Below are positions 9,445 through 20,209 of a stretch of DNA of 64,000 bases, piece after piece. The position numbers were made by a program, and so were the translations under genes. Under the pieces are notes generated by a model that made no database searches, was not told the origin of the DNA, and saw only the letters and a list, made by a program, of their open reading frames with translations. Positions within the stretch are counted from its first letter, which is position 1, and every line of letters begins with the position of its first letter. The DNA comes from Buchnera aphidicola (Aphis gossypii) (GTDB lineage: Bacteria > Pseudomonadota > Gammaproteobacteria > Enterobacterales > Enterobacteriaceae): positions 310,001 through 374,000 of the forward strand of contig NZ_CP056771.1 in assembly GCF_013394915.1 (NCBI RefSeq), given 5' to 3'.

Positions 9445-10121
9445 TCTACACCTAATTGAATTAATGCTTTTTTAGCAGCATCTTGCTCCGCTTTTCTTTT
9501 ACTCGTACCTTTTCCAATGAACAATTTTGAATTGATGCTAATTTCACAGTGAATGGTAAATAGTTGATTATGAGCTTCTCCGCATATCTTCACTATAAAA
9601 TATGTAGGTAACGATAAATGCTTAGATTGCAAATATTCTTGTAATCTTGTTTTTGGGTCTTTTTGCGTATCTCCAGGACTAATTTTTTCTAAACGTTTTT
9701 CATACCATTTCAGTATTAATTCTTCTACTGTTTTAATATTACTATCTAAATAAATACTTCCAATTAAAGCTTCTACAGTATTAGCTAAAATAGATTCTCG
9801 TCGAAACCCTCCGCTTTTTAATTCTCCTTGACCTAATTTCAGGTATTCTCCTAAATCAAATTCATATGCTATTTCTGCTAAAGTATTTCCACGTACCAAA
9901 GTTGCTCTCATACGACTCATATCTCCTTCATCAATAGATGGAAAATGTTGATACAAAGCATTAGCAATTACGAAACTTAATATAGAATCTCCTAGAAACT
10001 CAAGTCTTTCATTATGGTTACTACTTGCACTACGATGTGTAAGTGCTTGTCTTAATAATTCTTTTTGATTAAAAGTATATCCTAATACTTCCTGTATTTT
10101 ATTTGTTACGATATGGTTCAT
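9441..10121 (-). CDS. rnc: Ribonuclease III
   Basis: Double-strand RNA endonuclease that matures rRNA precursors, including the stem found here around 16S. It has the signature [10 protein letters not shown] near residues 37-46, the second acidic pair in the [13 protein letters not shown] segment, and a C-terminal double-stranded RNA-binding domain from about 155 ([11 protein letters not shown]) to the end ([15 protein letters not shown]). Its 226 residues equal the E. coli length, and it looks unusually conserved among its neighbours. Its gene overlaps era by 4 bases. Confidence 0.97.
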   Translation of the reverse strand: MNHIVTNKIQEVLGYTFNQKELLRQALTHRSASSNHNERLEFLGDSILSFVIANALYQHFPSIDEGDMSRMRATLVRGNTLAEIAYEFDLGEYLKLGQGELKSGGFRRESILANTVEALIGSIYLDSNIKTVEELILKWYEKRLEKISPGDTQKDPKTRLQEYLQSKHLSLPTYFIVKICGEAHNQLFTIHCEISINSKLFIGKGTSKRKAEQDAAKKALIQLGVE

Positions 10122-10243
10122 GTTATACCAATTTCAATGATATTTTAATTGATTTGTATATATAACAGGAAAAATAGTAAAATTTGATAGAACTAAGAAA
10201 AAATATTTTAAATTTTATTCAATTAACGTTGTGAAATTCAATT

Positions 10244-11181
10244 TTAAGATATCTTATTTCCAATTCTATTAATACGTATACCTGTCGGCCATTCATTTTC
10301 TTTTTTTTCAAAACTCATCCATATTCTTGAAGCTTTCCCTAAGATATTTTCTTCTGGAACAAAACCCCAATAACGACTATCTAAACTGTTATCACGATTA
10401 TCTCCCATAACAAAATATTTATTTTTTGGTATTATCCAAGTAAATTTCCGTGTTTTATCTTGTTGATAATAATTATTTTTTTGATTATTAAATTCATCTA
10501 ATATTAATATATTATGTTTAAAATTATTAATATTTTCTTCCATGGTTTTAAAGTAAACAGAATTATATATTTTTTCTTTTTTTAGATGGTTTTCTTGAAA
10601 TAGATATATTTTTTGAGTAAATTCAGTCAAATATTTTTTTGAATAACTAATAGGTAATATATTCTTACAATCCTTTGCATTTAAATAATTAACACAAATT
10701 TTAATTTTTTTATTATATATATTATATTCAATTTTATCTCCTGGTAATCCTATTATGCGTTTGATATAATTTGATCTAGATTCTATAGGATGTTTAAAAA
10801 CTATAATATCTCCACGTTCAGGATCTTTATAAGATATCAAAGTTCTATTGGTAATTGGGTTTTTAATACCATATGCGAATTTTTCTACTAAAATAAAATC
10901 TCCTACTAAAATTGTTGGCATCATTGAGCTTGAAGGAATTTGAAATGGTTCATATATAAAAGAACGTATTATAAAAACAATAAAAAACATTGGAAATAAC
11001 GATGATATAAATTGGAAAATATTTTTTTGGTTTTTAAAAAATATTTTTTTATTCAGAAAAATTATATTTCTTTTTTTTTATTGCAAAAATAATTAACAAT
11101 TAATTCTATTTTGATAAAAAACCAAAAGAAACCAGTAAATAATATACTAAATATTAAAAATAAAGTTAACATGTTAGGCAT
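10244..11181 (-). CDS. lepB: Signal peptidase I, frameshifted at a poly(A) tract
   Basis: Inner-membrane enzyme that removes signal peptides of exported proteins. The catalytic part reads from ATG 10990: second membrane segment, serine nucleophile in IPSSSMMPT, general-base lysine in NYIKRIIGLPGD, and MGDNRDNSLDSRYWG. Homology continues upstream in another frame: ATG at 11181, 12 bp after the lepA stop with an AAAGGA ribosome-binding site, encodes MPNMLTLFLIFSILFTGFFW, matching the first E. coli LepB membrane helix. The two ATGs are 191 bases apart, so they are out of frame; the break coincides with a run of nine A at 11071-11079. One extra A gives a continuous protein of about 312 residues. 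Either slippage restores it or translation starts inside. Confidence 0.85.
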
Positions 11182-11193
11182 TTTTTTTTCCTT

Positions 11194-12984
11194 TTAATTA
11201 TTAATATTTAAAATAGTGAGAAAAACTTTTTTGGGCATATTAACATTTCCTATTTTTTTCATTCTTTTTTTTCCATCTTTTTGTTTTTTTAATAATTTCT
11301 TTTTTCTACTGATGTCACCACCATAACATTTAGCTAATACATTTTTTCTCAATTGTTTGATTGTGGCTCTAGCAATGATTACATTATTTATGATTGCTTG
11401 AATACTCACATCAAATTGATGCCTAGGTATCAGAGTTTTCATTTTTTCAACTATTTCACGAGCTCGATATTGTGCATTTTTATGATATGCAAGAGTAGTT
11501 AGTGCATCAACACGTTTTGAATTAATTAATATATCTATTCGAACTATTTTAACTGGTTTAAAATGCTTAAAATCGTATTCTAAAGAAGCGTATCCACTAG
11601 AAATAGATTTTAATTCATCAAAAAAGTTTAAAACAACTTCGCTCATGGGTATGTTATATTTTAGACAAACTTGATTTTCATAATAAATTAAATCAATTTG
11701 AATACCTCTTTTTTTAACGCATAATTGCATAATTGAACCAAGAAATTTAAAAGGTAACAAAATATTACACTCCGCAACTGGTTCTTCAATTTTTTTAATT
11801 GTATTTATAGCAGGAAAATTTGAGGGGCTATCTAAAAAAATTTTTTTTCCATTAATCAATTCTATTTGATAAATAACATTAGGCGCAGTTGAAATTAAAT
11901 CAAGTGAATATTCTCGTTCTAATCGTGCTTGTACAATTTCCATATGTAATAAACCTAAAAAACCACATCTGAAGCCAAATCCAAGAGCATTTGAGTTTTC
12001 CGGTTCATAAAATAAAGAAGAATCATTTAAACTAAGTTTTTCTAATGCATCTCTAAATGTTTCATATTGATCTGATCTTACAGGAAATAGACCTGCATAA
12101 ATTTGTGGTTTTATTTGTTTAAATCCAGCTAACATTTTTTTTGCTGGATTATGATAGTTAGTTAAAGTATCTCCAACTGAAGCTGCAGAAATATTTTTAA
12201 TACCACATATAATCCAACCTACTTCACCGCATCTTAATCTTTGTTTATTCAATTTTTTAGGTGTAAAAATACCTAATTGTTCGACTATATAATTCTTTCG
12301 AGTACTCATTACTTGTATTCTATCTTTTATAGATATAGATCCATTTTTAATTCTTATTAAAGAGACTACACCCAAATAGTTATCAAACCAAGAATCAATT
12401 ATAATAGCTTGTAATGGTTTCTTTTTATCTCCATTAGGACAGGGAATTTGACTAATAATGTTTTCAATAAGTTGAGGAATACCTTCTCCAGTTTTAGCCG
12501 AACATTTAACTGCATTGAGTGCAGAGATTCCAATAATATCTTCAATATCTTTTATAACTTGATCTACATTTGAACTAGGTAAATCAATTTTATTTAAAAC
12601 TGGTAATATTGATAAGTTCATTTCTAAAGCGGTATAACAATTAGCTAATGTTTGAGCTTCTATGCCTTGAGTTGTGTCGATAACCAATAATGCACCTTCA
12701 CAAGCTGCTAACGATCTAGAAACTTCATAAGAAAAATTTACATGTCCAGGAGTATCAATAAAATTTAATTGAAAAAGATTTCCTTTTTTGTCTGTATAAT
12801 TAATCATGACACTTTGTGCTTTAATAGTAATTCCTCTTTCTTTTTCTAAATCCATAGAATCTAAAACTTGATTAGACATTTCTCTTTCAGATAATCCGCC
12901 GCATGCTTGGATTAAACGATCTGATAAAGTTGATTTTCCATGATCAATATGAGCAATAATAGAGAAGTTTCTTATATTTTTCAT
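11194..12984 (-). CDS. lepA: Elongation factor 4 (LepA)
   Basis: Ribosome-associated translational GTPase that affects initiation and back-translocation. G1 is [10 protein letters not shown] near residues 11-20, with [10 protein letters not shown] (G3) and NKIDLP (G4). Domains follow EF-G order but without domain IV, and the LepA-specific C-terminal domain ends in [19 protein letters not shown]. It has 596 residues, close to 599 in E. coli. It is first in the lepA-lepB-rnc-era-acpS series and divergent from mnmA. Confidence 0.97.
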   Translation of the reverse strand: MKNIRNFSIIAHIDHGKSTLSDRLIQACGGLSEREMSNQVLDSMDLEKERGITIKAQSVMINYTDKKGNLFQLNFIDTPGHVNFSYEVSRSLAACEGALLVIDTTQGIEAQTLANCYTALEMNLSILPVLNKIDLPSSNVDQVIKDIEDIIGISALNAVKCSAKTGEGIPQLIENIISQIPCPNGDKKKPLQAIIIDSWFDNYLGVVSLIRIKNGSISIKDRIQVMSTRKNYIVEQLGIFTPKKLNKQRLRCGEVGWIICGIKNISAASVGDTLTNYHNPAKKMLAGFKQIKPQIYAGLFPVRSDQYETFRDALEKLSLNDSSLFYEPENSNALGFGFRCGFLGLLHMEIVQARLEREYSLDLISTAPNVIYQIELINGKKIFLDSPSNFPAINTIKKIEEPVAECNILLPFKFLGSIMQLCVKKRGIQIDLIYYENQVCLKYNIPMSEVVLNFFDELKSISSGYASLEYDFKHFKPVKIVRIDILINSKRVDALTTLAYHKNAQYRAREIVEKMKTLIPRHQFDVSIQAIINNVIIARATIKQLRKNVLAKCYGGDISRKKKLLKKQKDGKKRMKKIGNVNMPKKVFLTILNINN

Positions 12985-13230
12985 TTTTGATTTAATTTTT
13001 TTGAAATGAATTAAAGATGTTTAAAATTTATTTTATATGAATATTTTTTAAAAGTATAAATATTTAATATATTTCTTATTTTTATTTTAATATACTATAT
13101 GCTAGTTGTTGTTTATTATATTAACAATGTTATGTTTCGTAGTATTTAAAAAATTATACACTAATTGTATTTTAGGTTTTAAAATTATTAAATATTATGT
13201 TTTTTAATAAATAAATAAGATGTTATTTTT

Positions 13231-14331
13231 ATGATAAATAAAAAAAAAGTTATAATTGCTATGTCCGGAGGTGTAGATTCGTCAGTTGCTGCATGGTTTT
13301 TAAAAAATAAGACTTATTTAGTAGAAGGCTTATTTATGAAAAATTGGGAAGAAGATGATACAAATAATTATTGTCATGCAGAAAAAGATCTATATGATAC
13401 TGAAAATGTTTGCAAAAAATTAAATATTTATCTTCATAAAATAAATTTTTCTCAAGAATATTGGGATCAAGTGTTTACACATTTTTTAAGCCAATATAAA
13501 GAAGGAAAAACTCCTAATCCTGACATCTTGTGTAATAAGGAAATTAAATTTAAATTATTTTTTGATTATTCTATTAAAGAACTTAAAGCAGATTATATTG
13601 CTACTGGTCATTATGCACGTATTTTCAAAAAAAATGGAATTAATTATCTATTGAAGGGGTTAGACAATAATAAAGATCAGAGTTATTTTTTATACACTTT
13701 AAATTCGAAGCAATTAGAAAAAATTTTATTTCCTATTGGTCTATTTAAAAAAAGTCAAATTAGAATTATTGCGGAAAAAATAGGTTTAAAGGTTGCGGAT
13801 AAAAAAGACTCTACAGGCATTTGTTTTATAGGTCCTAAAAATATAAATATTTTTCTTTCTAACTATCTGAAAGAAAAAAAAGGAAATATAATTACAATTC
13901 ATGGAGAAATTATTGGAAAACATAACGGTTTATTTTATTATACCCTAGGACAACGTAAAGGTTTAAAAATCGGAGGGATGAAAGGAAAATATAATATGCC
14001 ATGGTATGTAGTTGATAAACATATACCAACAAATTCACTAATTGTGGCACAAGGATCAAATAATGTCTATTTAATGTCGATAGGTTTAATAGCTGAAAAG
14101 GTTAATTGGATTAACAATATCGAATTTAAGCTACCCTTATCTTGCAAAGTTAAAACAAGGTATCGTCAAAATGAAGTTTCTTGTCAAATAAAATATATAG
14201 ATAATTTTCATACTAAAGTTTTGTTTGATTTTCCTGTTATTGCGGTGACTCCAGGACAATCAGTAGTTTTTTATTTATCTGATATTTGTATTGGTGGCGG
14301 AGTTATTAAATACAAATTGCCTTTAATTTAA
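13231..14331 (+). CDS. mnmA: tRNA-specific 2-thiouridylase MnmA
   Basis: Adds sulfur to U34 of tRNA-Lys, -Glu and -Gln. The PP-loop is SGGVDSSVAAW near residues 11-21. The two catalytic cysteines are in NPDILCNKEIKF and DSTGICFIG, and the GHYARI motif is present. It has 366 residues (E. coli 368). ATG 13231 is the first in-frame start and matches family N-termini. The 246-bp gap to lepA must contain divergent promoters, none identifiable with confidence. Confidence 0.96.
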   Translation: MINKKKVIIAMSGGVDSSVAAWFLKNKTYLVEGLFMKNWEEDDTNNYCHAEKDLYDTENVCKKLNIYLHKINFSQEYWDQVFTHFLSQYKEGKTPNPDILCNKEIKFKLFFDYSIKELKADYIATGHYARIFKKNGINYLLKGLDNNKDQSYFLYTLNSKQLEKILFPIGLFKKSQIRIIAEKIGLKVADKKDSTGICFIGPKNINIFLSNYLKEKKGNIITIHGEIIGKHNGLFYYTLGQRKGLKIGGMKGKYNMPWYVVDKHIPTNSLIVAQGSNNVYLMSIGLIAEKVNWINNIEFKLPLSCKVKTRYRQNEVSCQIKYIDNFHTKVLFDFPVIAVTPGQSVVFYLSDICIGGGVIKYKLPLI

Positions 14332-14368
14332 TTTTTAATACTTTAAAAAAATTTATATTTAATATATA

Positions 14369-14387
14369 AATATTACAGTGTAATATT
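14369..14387. repeat. 8-bp hairpin between mnmA and purB
   Basis: AATATTAC and GTAATATT flank a 3-base loop in the mnmA-purB gap. No U-run follows, so it is a weak terminator candidate at best. Confidence 0.35.
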
Positions 14388-14483
14388 ATCCAATAATAAA
14401 ATTTTTATATTTTATTTATAAAAATTATTAAATTTTAATGTATATAATTTCATCAAAAGACTTTCACAAAGATAGGAAAAAAT

Positions 14484-15857
14484 ATGAATTCAACTTTATT
14501 AACAGCTATTTCTCCTATCGATGGTCGGTATTTTAAATCAACTGAATCATTGCGATATATATTTAGTGAATTTAGTTTTTTAAAATATCGTCTTAAGGTA
14601 GAAATTTTATGGTTTAAAAAAATAATAAAAATGCATAAAATTATCAAAATTCAAAAAATTGAAAAAAAAGATATTTTATTCATTGATAATATTTTAAATA
14701 ATTTTTCTATAAAAGACGCAATATATATTAAAAATATAGAAAAAAAAACTAATCACGATGTTAAAGCATTAGAATATTTCTTAAAATATAAATTTTCTAA
14801 ATCAAAAAAATTATCATCAATGTCAGAATTTATACATTTCGGATGTACTTCAGAAGATATAAATAATATAGCTTATGCTTTGATGATAAAAGATTCTCTT
14901 AATCAAGTTATTTTACCTTTTTGGTCTGAAATAATTAGTGTTTTAAAAAAATATTCTATTGAATATCAAAATAGTGCTATGTTAGCTATGACCCATGGTC
15001 AACCAGCAACTCCTTCCACTATGGGCAAGGAATTCTTAAATTTTTATTACCGTGTACAACGTCAATTTTTTAAACTAAAAAAAATAGAAATATTAGCAAA
15101 ATTCAATGGAACTACTGGAAACTACAATGCATATATCGCAGCATATCCAGATATTAATTGGCATATAATTAGTGAAGAATTTATAACATCATTAAATCTT
15201 ACTTGGAACCCATGTACTACACAAATTGAACCACATGATTACATTGCAGAAATGTTTGGATGTATCTCTCTTTTTAATACTATATTGATCGATTTTAATC
15301 GCGATATTTGGGGTTATATATCAATGAACTATTTTAAGCAAATATCGATAGATCATGAAGTAGGTTCATCTGTTATGCCGCATAAAATAAATCCTATTGA
15401 TTTTGAAAATTCCGAAGGTAATTTAGGATTGTCAAATGCTTTAATGAATCACATGATAAACAAGCTACCTATTTCTAGATGGCAACGTGATTTGAGTGAT
15501 TCTACAGTTTTAAGAAATATAGGAGTAGCATTATCTTACTCGGTGATTGCATATAATTCTATTTTATGTGGTATAAAAAAATTAAAAATTAACAATACGC
15601 GGCTTTTGAAAAATTTAAATAATAACTGGTCGGTTCTATCTGAAGCAATTCAAACCGTCATGAGAAAATATAATATTAAAAACTCTTACGAACAATTAAA
15701 AAAATTAACTCGAGGAAAAGAAATTAGTCAAACTGATATACATAATTTTATTTCTAACTTAAATATTCCGGATATAGAAAAACAATATTTAAAAAAAATA
15801 ACTCCAGTTAATTATATTGGATTATCTATTCAAATTGTAGAAAAAGAATCTAAATAA
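14484..15857 (+). CDS. purB: Adenylosuccinate lyase
   Basis: Acts twice in purine synthesis: SAICAR to AICAR plus fumarate, and adenylosuccinate to AMP plus fumarate. It is a member of the fumarase/aspartase superfamily, with the signature GSSVMPHKINPIDFENSEGN near residues 293-312 and the catalytic TSEDINN and THGQPATPSTMG segments. It has 457 residues (E. coli 456). An AGGAAA ribosome-binding site precedes ATG 14484. It stands alone with mltE downstream; the ancestral partner hflD is absent. Confidence 0.97.
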   Translation: MNSTLLTAISPIDGRYFKSTESLRYIFSEFSFLKYRLKVEILWFKKIIKMHKIIKIQKIEKKDILFIDNILNNFSIKDAIYIKNIEKKTNHDVKALEYFLKYKFSKSKKLSSMSEFIHFGCTSEDINNIAYALMIKDSLNQVILPFWSEIISVLKKYSIEYQNSAMLAMTHGQPATPSTMGKEFLNFYYRVQRQFFKLKKIEILAKFNGTTGNYNAYIAAYPDINWHIISEEFITSLNLTWNPCTTQIEPHDYIAEMFGCISLFNTILIDFNRDIWGYISMNYFKQISIDHEVGSSVMPHKINPIDFENSEGNLGLSNALMNHMINKLPISRWQRDLSDSTVLRNIGVALSYSVIAYNSILCGIKKLKINNTRLLKNLNNNWSVLSEAIQTVMRKYNIKNSYEQLKKLTRGKEISQTDIHNFISNLNIPDIEKQYLKKITPVNYIGLSIQIVEKESK

Positions 15858-15894
15858 ATACATTGTATAAATTTATTTTTAAGGAATTTTTGTC

Positions 15895-16503
15895 GTGTTA
15901 AAAACTTTCATTTTTTCAATTATTTTTATATTAGGTTGCAACACGTCTTTGAATATAAAAAAAAATTTTTCTTTAAATAAAAAACAAATTGAAAAAACAA
16001 TTCATCGTTGGAATGTTATTATTAAAAATGCATCAATTAAATATAATGTTGATGAAAAATTAATTAAATCTATTATATACGTAGAGTCTTCTGGGAATAC
16101 TTTTGCTAGAAGTAGTTCTAACGCTATTGGGCTGATGCAAATAAAACCATCTGCAGCAGGTTTAGATATATATCGATTAATTGGAAAAAAGGGAAAACCT
16201 TCTATTAAAGAACTATATAATCCCCAAACTAATATTAATATTGGAACTTCATATATTCATTTGTTGCAAAAAAGAAATTTATTTGGTATTAAAAACAAAG
16301 AAATAATGAGGTATGCAACTATTGTTGCTTATGTAAATGGAACAAATGCATTATTGAAAATATTTGCTAAAAATCAAGATGAAGCCATAAAAATCATAAA
16401 TAGTATAACTATAAAAAAATTTTTTCAATATATAAAAAAACATCCTTCTAAGCAAGCATCAAATTATTTAGAAAAAGTAATAAAAGTTTATAAATTAATT
16501 TAG
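15895..16503 (+). CDS. mltE: Membrane-bound lytic transglycosylase E (lipoprotein)
   Basis: Outer-membrane lipoprotein endolytic transglycosylase (EmtA) that cleaves murein. It starts with GTG 15895 after an AAGGAA site. A short lipoprotein signal ends in the lipobox FILGC, making Cys15 the lipidation site. The SLT domain follows, with catalytic glutamate in YVESSGN near residue 64 and the family run SNAIGLMQIKPSAAG. It has 202 residues (E. coli 203). It is a client for lolCDE at 48173-51295. Few murein hydrolases remain in such genomes, so its retention suggests a role in division. Confidence 0.92.
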   Translation: MLKTFIFSIIFILGCNTSLNIKKNFSLNKKQIEKTIHRWNVIIKNASIKYNVDEKLIKSIIYVESSGNTFARSSSNAIGLMQIKPSAAGLDIYRLIGKKGKPSIKELYNPQTNINIGTSYIHLLQKRNLFGIKNKEIMRYATIVAYVNGTNALLKIFAKNQDEAIKIINSITIKKFFQYIKKHPSKQASNYLEKVIKVYKLI

Positions 16504-16595
16504 ATATGTTTTTGTTTTTTATATATTAGTAGAAATTCAATTTTATCTACTATAAAATATTTTATATATAAAAATTTATTGCTTTTGGATATTTT

Positions 16596-17378
16596 ATGGG
16601 GTTTTTAAAAGATAAAAAAATTTTAGTAACTGGTATATGCAATGAAAGATCGATTGCTTTAGGTATAGCAAAATCTTTATATAAGCAAAAAGCACAATTA
16701 AGTTTGGTATGTCAAAATAAAAAAATTATTAATAAAATTAAAAATTTAATTCATTCAATGGATATAAAATCTATTTTTTTTTGCGATGTTTCTGATGATG
16801 AAAATATTAAAGAGCTATTTTTTAATCTAAAAAAAATATGGAATAAGTTTGATGGATTCATTCACGCTATTGCCTATTGCCCTAAAGAAAAAATGTATAA
16901 AGATTTTGTTGAAAATAGTACAAAAGAATCTTTTAATTTGACACATCAAATTAGTTCATACAGCTTTTTAAGCATGGCAAGAGAATCAAAACATATGTTA
17001 AATCAATCCTCTTCATTAATTACATTATCTTATTTGGGATCGCAAAGAGTTTTATCTAATTATGGTATGATGGGACTTGCAAAATCTTCTTTAGAAGCGA
17101 ATGTTAGATATATAGCATATTCATTAGGAAAAAAAAATATTAGAGTAAATGGTATTTCATGTGGACCTATTAAAACTATATCTTCTTATCAAATTAAAAA
17201 TTTTTGCAAAACACGAAAATATCATAAATCGGTTTCATTGATTAAAAATTATATTACTAGTAATCAAATAGGAAATGTTGCTGCTTTTTTATGCTCAGAT
17301 TTATCTATTGGAATAACTGGTTCAATCATTTATGTTGATAATGGATTTAATATAAATATACCTAATGGAATAATTTAA
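16596..17378 (+). CDS. fabI: Enoyl-[acyl-carrier-protein] reductase (NADH)
   Basis: Last reduction of each fatty-acid elongation cycle. It is a short-chain dehydrogenase fold with an N-terminal NAD-binding segment ILVTGICNERSIALGIA. The catalytic Tyr and Lys are in YGMMGLAKSSLEANVRYIA near residues 156-174, preceded by LSYLGSQR as in E. coli FabI. It has 260 residues (E. coli 262). Its products feed membrane lipids and the octanoyl groups used by LipB/LipA nearby. Confidence 0.96.
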   Translation: MGFLKDKKILVTGICNERSIALGIAKSLYKQKAQLSLVCQNKKIINKIKNLIHSMDIKSIFFCDVSDDENIKELFFNLKKIWNKFDGFIHAIAYCPKEKMYKDFVENSTKESFNLTHQISSYSFLSMARESKHMLNQSSSLITLSYLGSQRVLSNYGMMGLAKSSLEANVRYIAYSLGKKNIRVNGISCGPIKTISSYQIKNFCKTRKYHKSVSLIKNYITSNQIGNVAAFLCSDLSIGITGSIIYVDNGFNINIPNGII

Positions 17379-17491
17379 AATTTAAAATCAAAAATTTTAA
17401 ATAAAATTTATCTATGATAATTTATAAATAAGTTATATATTAAAATTTCTTAAATAATAAAATTATTTTTAAATAGTTAGGTCTTATAATT

Positions 17492-19432
17492 ATGTTCCAA
17501 AACAATCCATTACTTAAACAACTAAAAGAAAAATTACATAAGAAAACACCACGGGTTGAAGGAATAATAAAAAGCGCTGAAAGAGGATTTGGTTTTTTAG
17601 AGATCGATTCACAAAATAGTTATTTTATCCCTCCTAAAAATATGAAAAAAGTTATGCACGGAGATAAAGTATCAGCTTTATTAAAAATAGAAAAAAATCG
17701 TGAAATAGTTGATCCTGAAAAGTTAATTGAACCATTTTTAAAGAGATTTGTAGGAAGAATTGAAAAAAAAGATAATAAATTATTTATAATACCAGATTAT
17801 CCTTTCCTAAAAGATCTTATTATAATATGTTACCCAAAAAAAGATTGCATTAATTTATTTGAAACTGGGGATTGGGCGATAGCTCATTTAGTAAAACATA
17901 AACTTAATGGTAGTTCTATATTTTGTGCGGAATTAATTGAAGAGATTGTGAAAAATAACGATCCATTAACACCATGGTGGGTAACTTTATCACGTCATAA
18001 ACTTGAAAGACATGCACCTTTAATTGAAAAGAAAGATTTTATCTTAAAAGACCATTTTAAAAGAAAAGATTTAACACATCTTGATTTTATTACAATAGAT
18101 AATCTTAACACAAAAGATATTGATGACGCTTTATTTATTCAGAGAACTAAAAATGAAAATTTTCATTTGATAGTGGCAATTGCAGACCCCACTTCATATA
18201 TAGATATAGGAAGTAAATTAGATATAGCTGCTTCTAAAAGAGGTTTTACAAATTATTTACCAGGTTTTAACGTTCCCATGTTACCCAGAGAACTATCAGA
18301 AAATATATGTTCATTAATCCCTAATAAGCGCCGACCAGTTTTAGCATGTTCTATAAAAATCAAAAAAGATGGAAATATTTCGAATGAAGTTGATTTTTTC
18401 TTAGCTTGGATTATATCAAAGGAGAAGCTATCTTATGAAGATGTGTCGAATTGGATTGAAAAAAAGAACTCATGGAAGCCATCAAAAAAATCCATTCAAA
18501 ATCAAATATTACTTTTATATAAACTATGTTTATCTCGTATAAGATGGAGAAAATTAAATGCAGTACTATTTAAAGATAGTTTAGAATATAGATTTCAGTT
18601 TTCTGAAACAGGTATAGTAAAAGATGTGATTATTGAAAAAAGAAGGATTGCTCATAAAATCATTGAAGAATCAATGATTATAGCAAATATTGTAGCTGCA
18701 AATTTTTTATCAAAAAATCTTGGATTTGGAATATATAATATACATGCTGGTTTTGATTTGATTAACGCTGAGCATACTGTATCTTTTTTGAAAAGTTATA
18801 ATTTAAATTTTAATGTAAAAGAAATAATGACATTAAAAGGATTTTGTAATCTTAGACGTGTTTTAAATATTTTATCAGATAGTTATATTGATAGTCGTGT
18901 TCGACGATATCAATCTTTTGGAGATTTTAGTACAACTCCTGGTCCACATTTCGCATTAGGATTTTCAGAATATGCTACTTGGACATCACCTATTAGAAAA
19001 TATAGCGATATGATCAATCATCGCTTATTAAAATCAATTATCAAAGAAGAAAAAAGTGTTAAACCTAGTGAAGAAATAAAATTAAAAATCAGTGAGCAAA
19101 AACGTAAAAATAGAATATCTGAAAGAGATATTTCAGATTGGCTTTATACGTTACTTTTACAAAAAAAAGAATATCAAAATAAAAAATTCTCTGCTGAAAT
19201 TGTTGATATTTCTCGAAGTGGAATACGAGCTAAAATAATCGAAAATGGTGCCCATGTTTTTATTCCTGCACTGTTTTTACATCCCATTCGTGAAGAATTA
19301 ACTTTGAATCAAGAAATAGGAAAAGTCTTTATTAATGGTAATTTACATTATAAAGTTTCTGATTTAATTCAAATAATATTATATGAAGTTCGATTGAAAA
19401 CAAGAAAAATTATTGCAAAACCTGATTATTAA
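17492..19432 (+). CDS. rnb: Exoribonuclease II
   Basis: Processive 3'-5' RNA exonuclease. It has N-terminal cold-shock RNA-binding domains (GIIKSAERGFGFLE near residue 24), a central RNB domain with the catalytic aspartate cluster in LDFITIDNLNTKDIDDALFI near residues 201-220, and a C-terminal S1 domain (FSAEIVDISRSGIRAKI near 566). It has 646 residues (E. coli 644). In E. coli fabI and rnb are also close neighbours. The gene looks fully intact. Confidence 0.97.
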   Translation: MFQNNPLLKQLKEKLHKKTPRVEGIIKSAERGFGFLEIDSQNSYFIPPKNMKKVMHGDKVSALLKIEKNREIVDPEKLIEPFLKRFVGRIEKKDNKLFIIPDYPFLKDLIIICYPKKDCINLFETGDWAIAHLVKHKLNGSSIFCAELIEEIVKNNDPLTPWWVTLSRHKLERHAPLIEKKDFILKDHFKRKDLTHLDFITIDNLNTKDIDDALFIQRTKNENFHLIVAIADPTSYIDIGSKLDIAASKRGFTNYLPGFNVPMLPRELSENICSLIPNKRRPVLACSIKIKKDGNISNEVDFFLAWIISKEKLSYEDVSNWIEKKNSWKPSKKSIQNQILLLYKLCLSRIRWRKLNAVLFKDSLEYRFQFSETGIVKDVIIEKRRIAHKIIEESMIIANIVAANFLSKNLGFGIYNIHAGFDLINAEHTVSFLKSYNLNFNVKEIMTLKGFCNLRRVLNILSDSYIDSRVRRYQSFGDFSTTPGPHFALGFSEYATWTSPIRKYSDMINHRLLKSIIKEEKSVKPSEEIKLKISEQKRKNRISERDISDWLYTLLLQKKEYQNKKFSAEIVDISRSGIRAKIIENGAHVFIPALFLHPIREELTLNQEIGKVFINGNLHYKVSDLIQIILYEVRLKTRKIIAKPDY

Positions 19433-19540
19433 ATATGAATTTAACATCTAAAGATCATTTAAAAATTTTAATTATTTTCAATATTTTTAAAATTACTTTA
19501 ATAAAATTATAAGAATTTCAATATTAATTAAGAGTTCAAC

Positions 19541-20182
19541 ATGCATATTTCAATTTTTGATGTTTCTATATATATAAAATTTTTTATAAGTTTATGTGCA
19601 CTAGTAAACCCAATAGGAATGATTCCTATTTTCACTACTATGACTGCTCATCAGTCTACTTTAGAGCGTAAAAAAACTAATTTAGTATCAAATTTTTCTG
19701 CATTTTTAATATTATTAATATCATTATTTTTAGGTGATAGTATTCTAAATATTTTTGGTATATCTGTTAATTCATTTCGAATCGCAGGGGGATTATTAAT
19801 CATGGGTATCGCTTGTTCTATGATTAATGGTAAATTTACAAAAAATAAACGAATAAAAAAAGATGAAAAAACAACTCAAGAAAATATTAGTGTTGTTCCT
19901 TTAGCTATGCCTTTAATTGCTGGACCGGGTGCTATTAGTTCAACTATTGTTTGGAGTACCTACTATTCTACTTGGTTAAATTTAGCAGGATGTACAATAT
20001 CCATTTTTTTGTTTTCTTTAGTTTGCTGGTTATGTTTTCGAGCTGCTCCGTGTGTAGTTCAAATATTAGGAAAAACAGGTATTAATATTATTACACGCGT
20101 TATGGGTTTATTATTAATGGCTTTAGGAATAGAATTTTTTAGCATAGGAATCAAATCTATTATAAATGAATTGTTACATTAA
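19541..20182 (+). CDS. ychE: MarC-family integral membrane protein
   Basis: A 213-residue, six-helix membrane protein of the MarC/UPF0056 family. Family-typical segments are FISLCALVNPIGMIPIFTTMTA at the N-terminus and VVPLAMPLIAGPGAISSTIV in the middle, plus LLLMALGIEFFSIGIK at the C-terminus. Length matches E. coli YchE (215) better than MarC or YhgN, but the paralogues are close, so the symbol is tentative. The transported substrate, if any, is unknown. Confidence 0.8.
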   Translation: MHISIFDVSIYIKFFISLCALVNPIGMIPIFTTMTAHQSTLERKKTNLVSNFSAFLILLISLFLGDSILNIFGISVNSFRIAGGLLIMGIACSMINGKFTKNKRIKKDEKTTQENISVVPLAMPLIAGPGAISSTIVWSTYYSTWLNLAGCTISIFLFSLVCWLCFRAAPCVVQILGKTGINIITRVMGLLLMALGIEFFSIGIKSIINELLH

Positions 20183-20209
20183 TTTTAAAAATATCACTTC
20201 ATATTTTAC

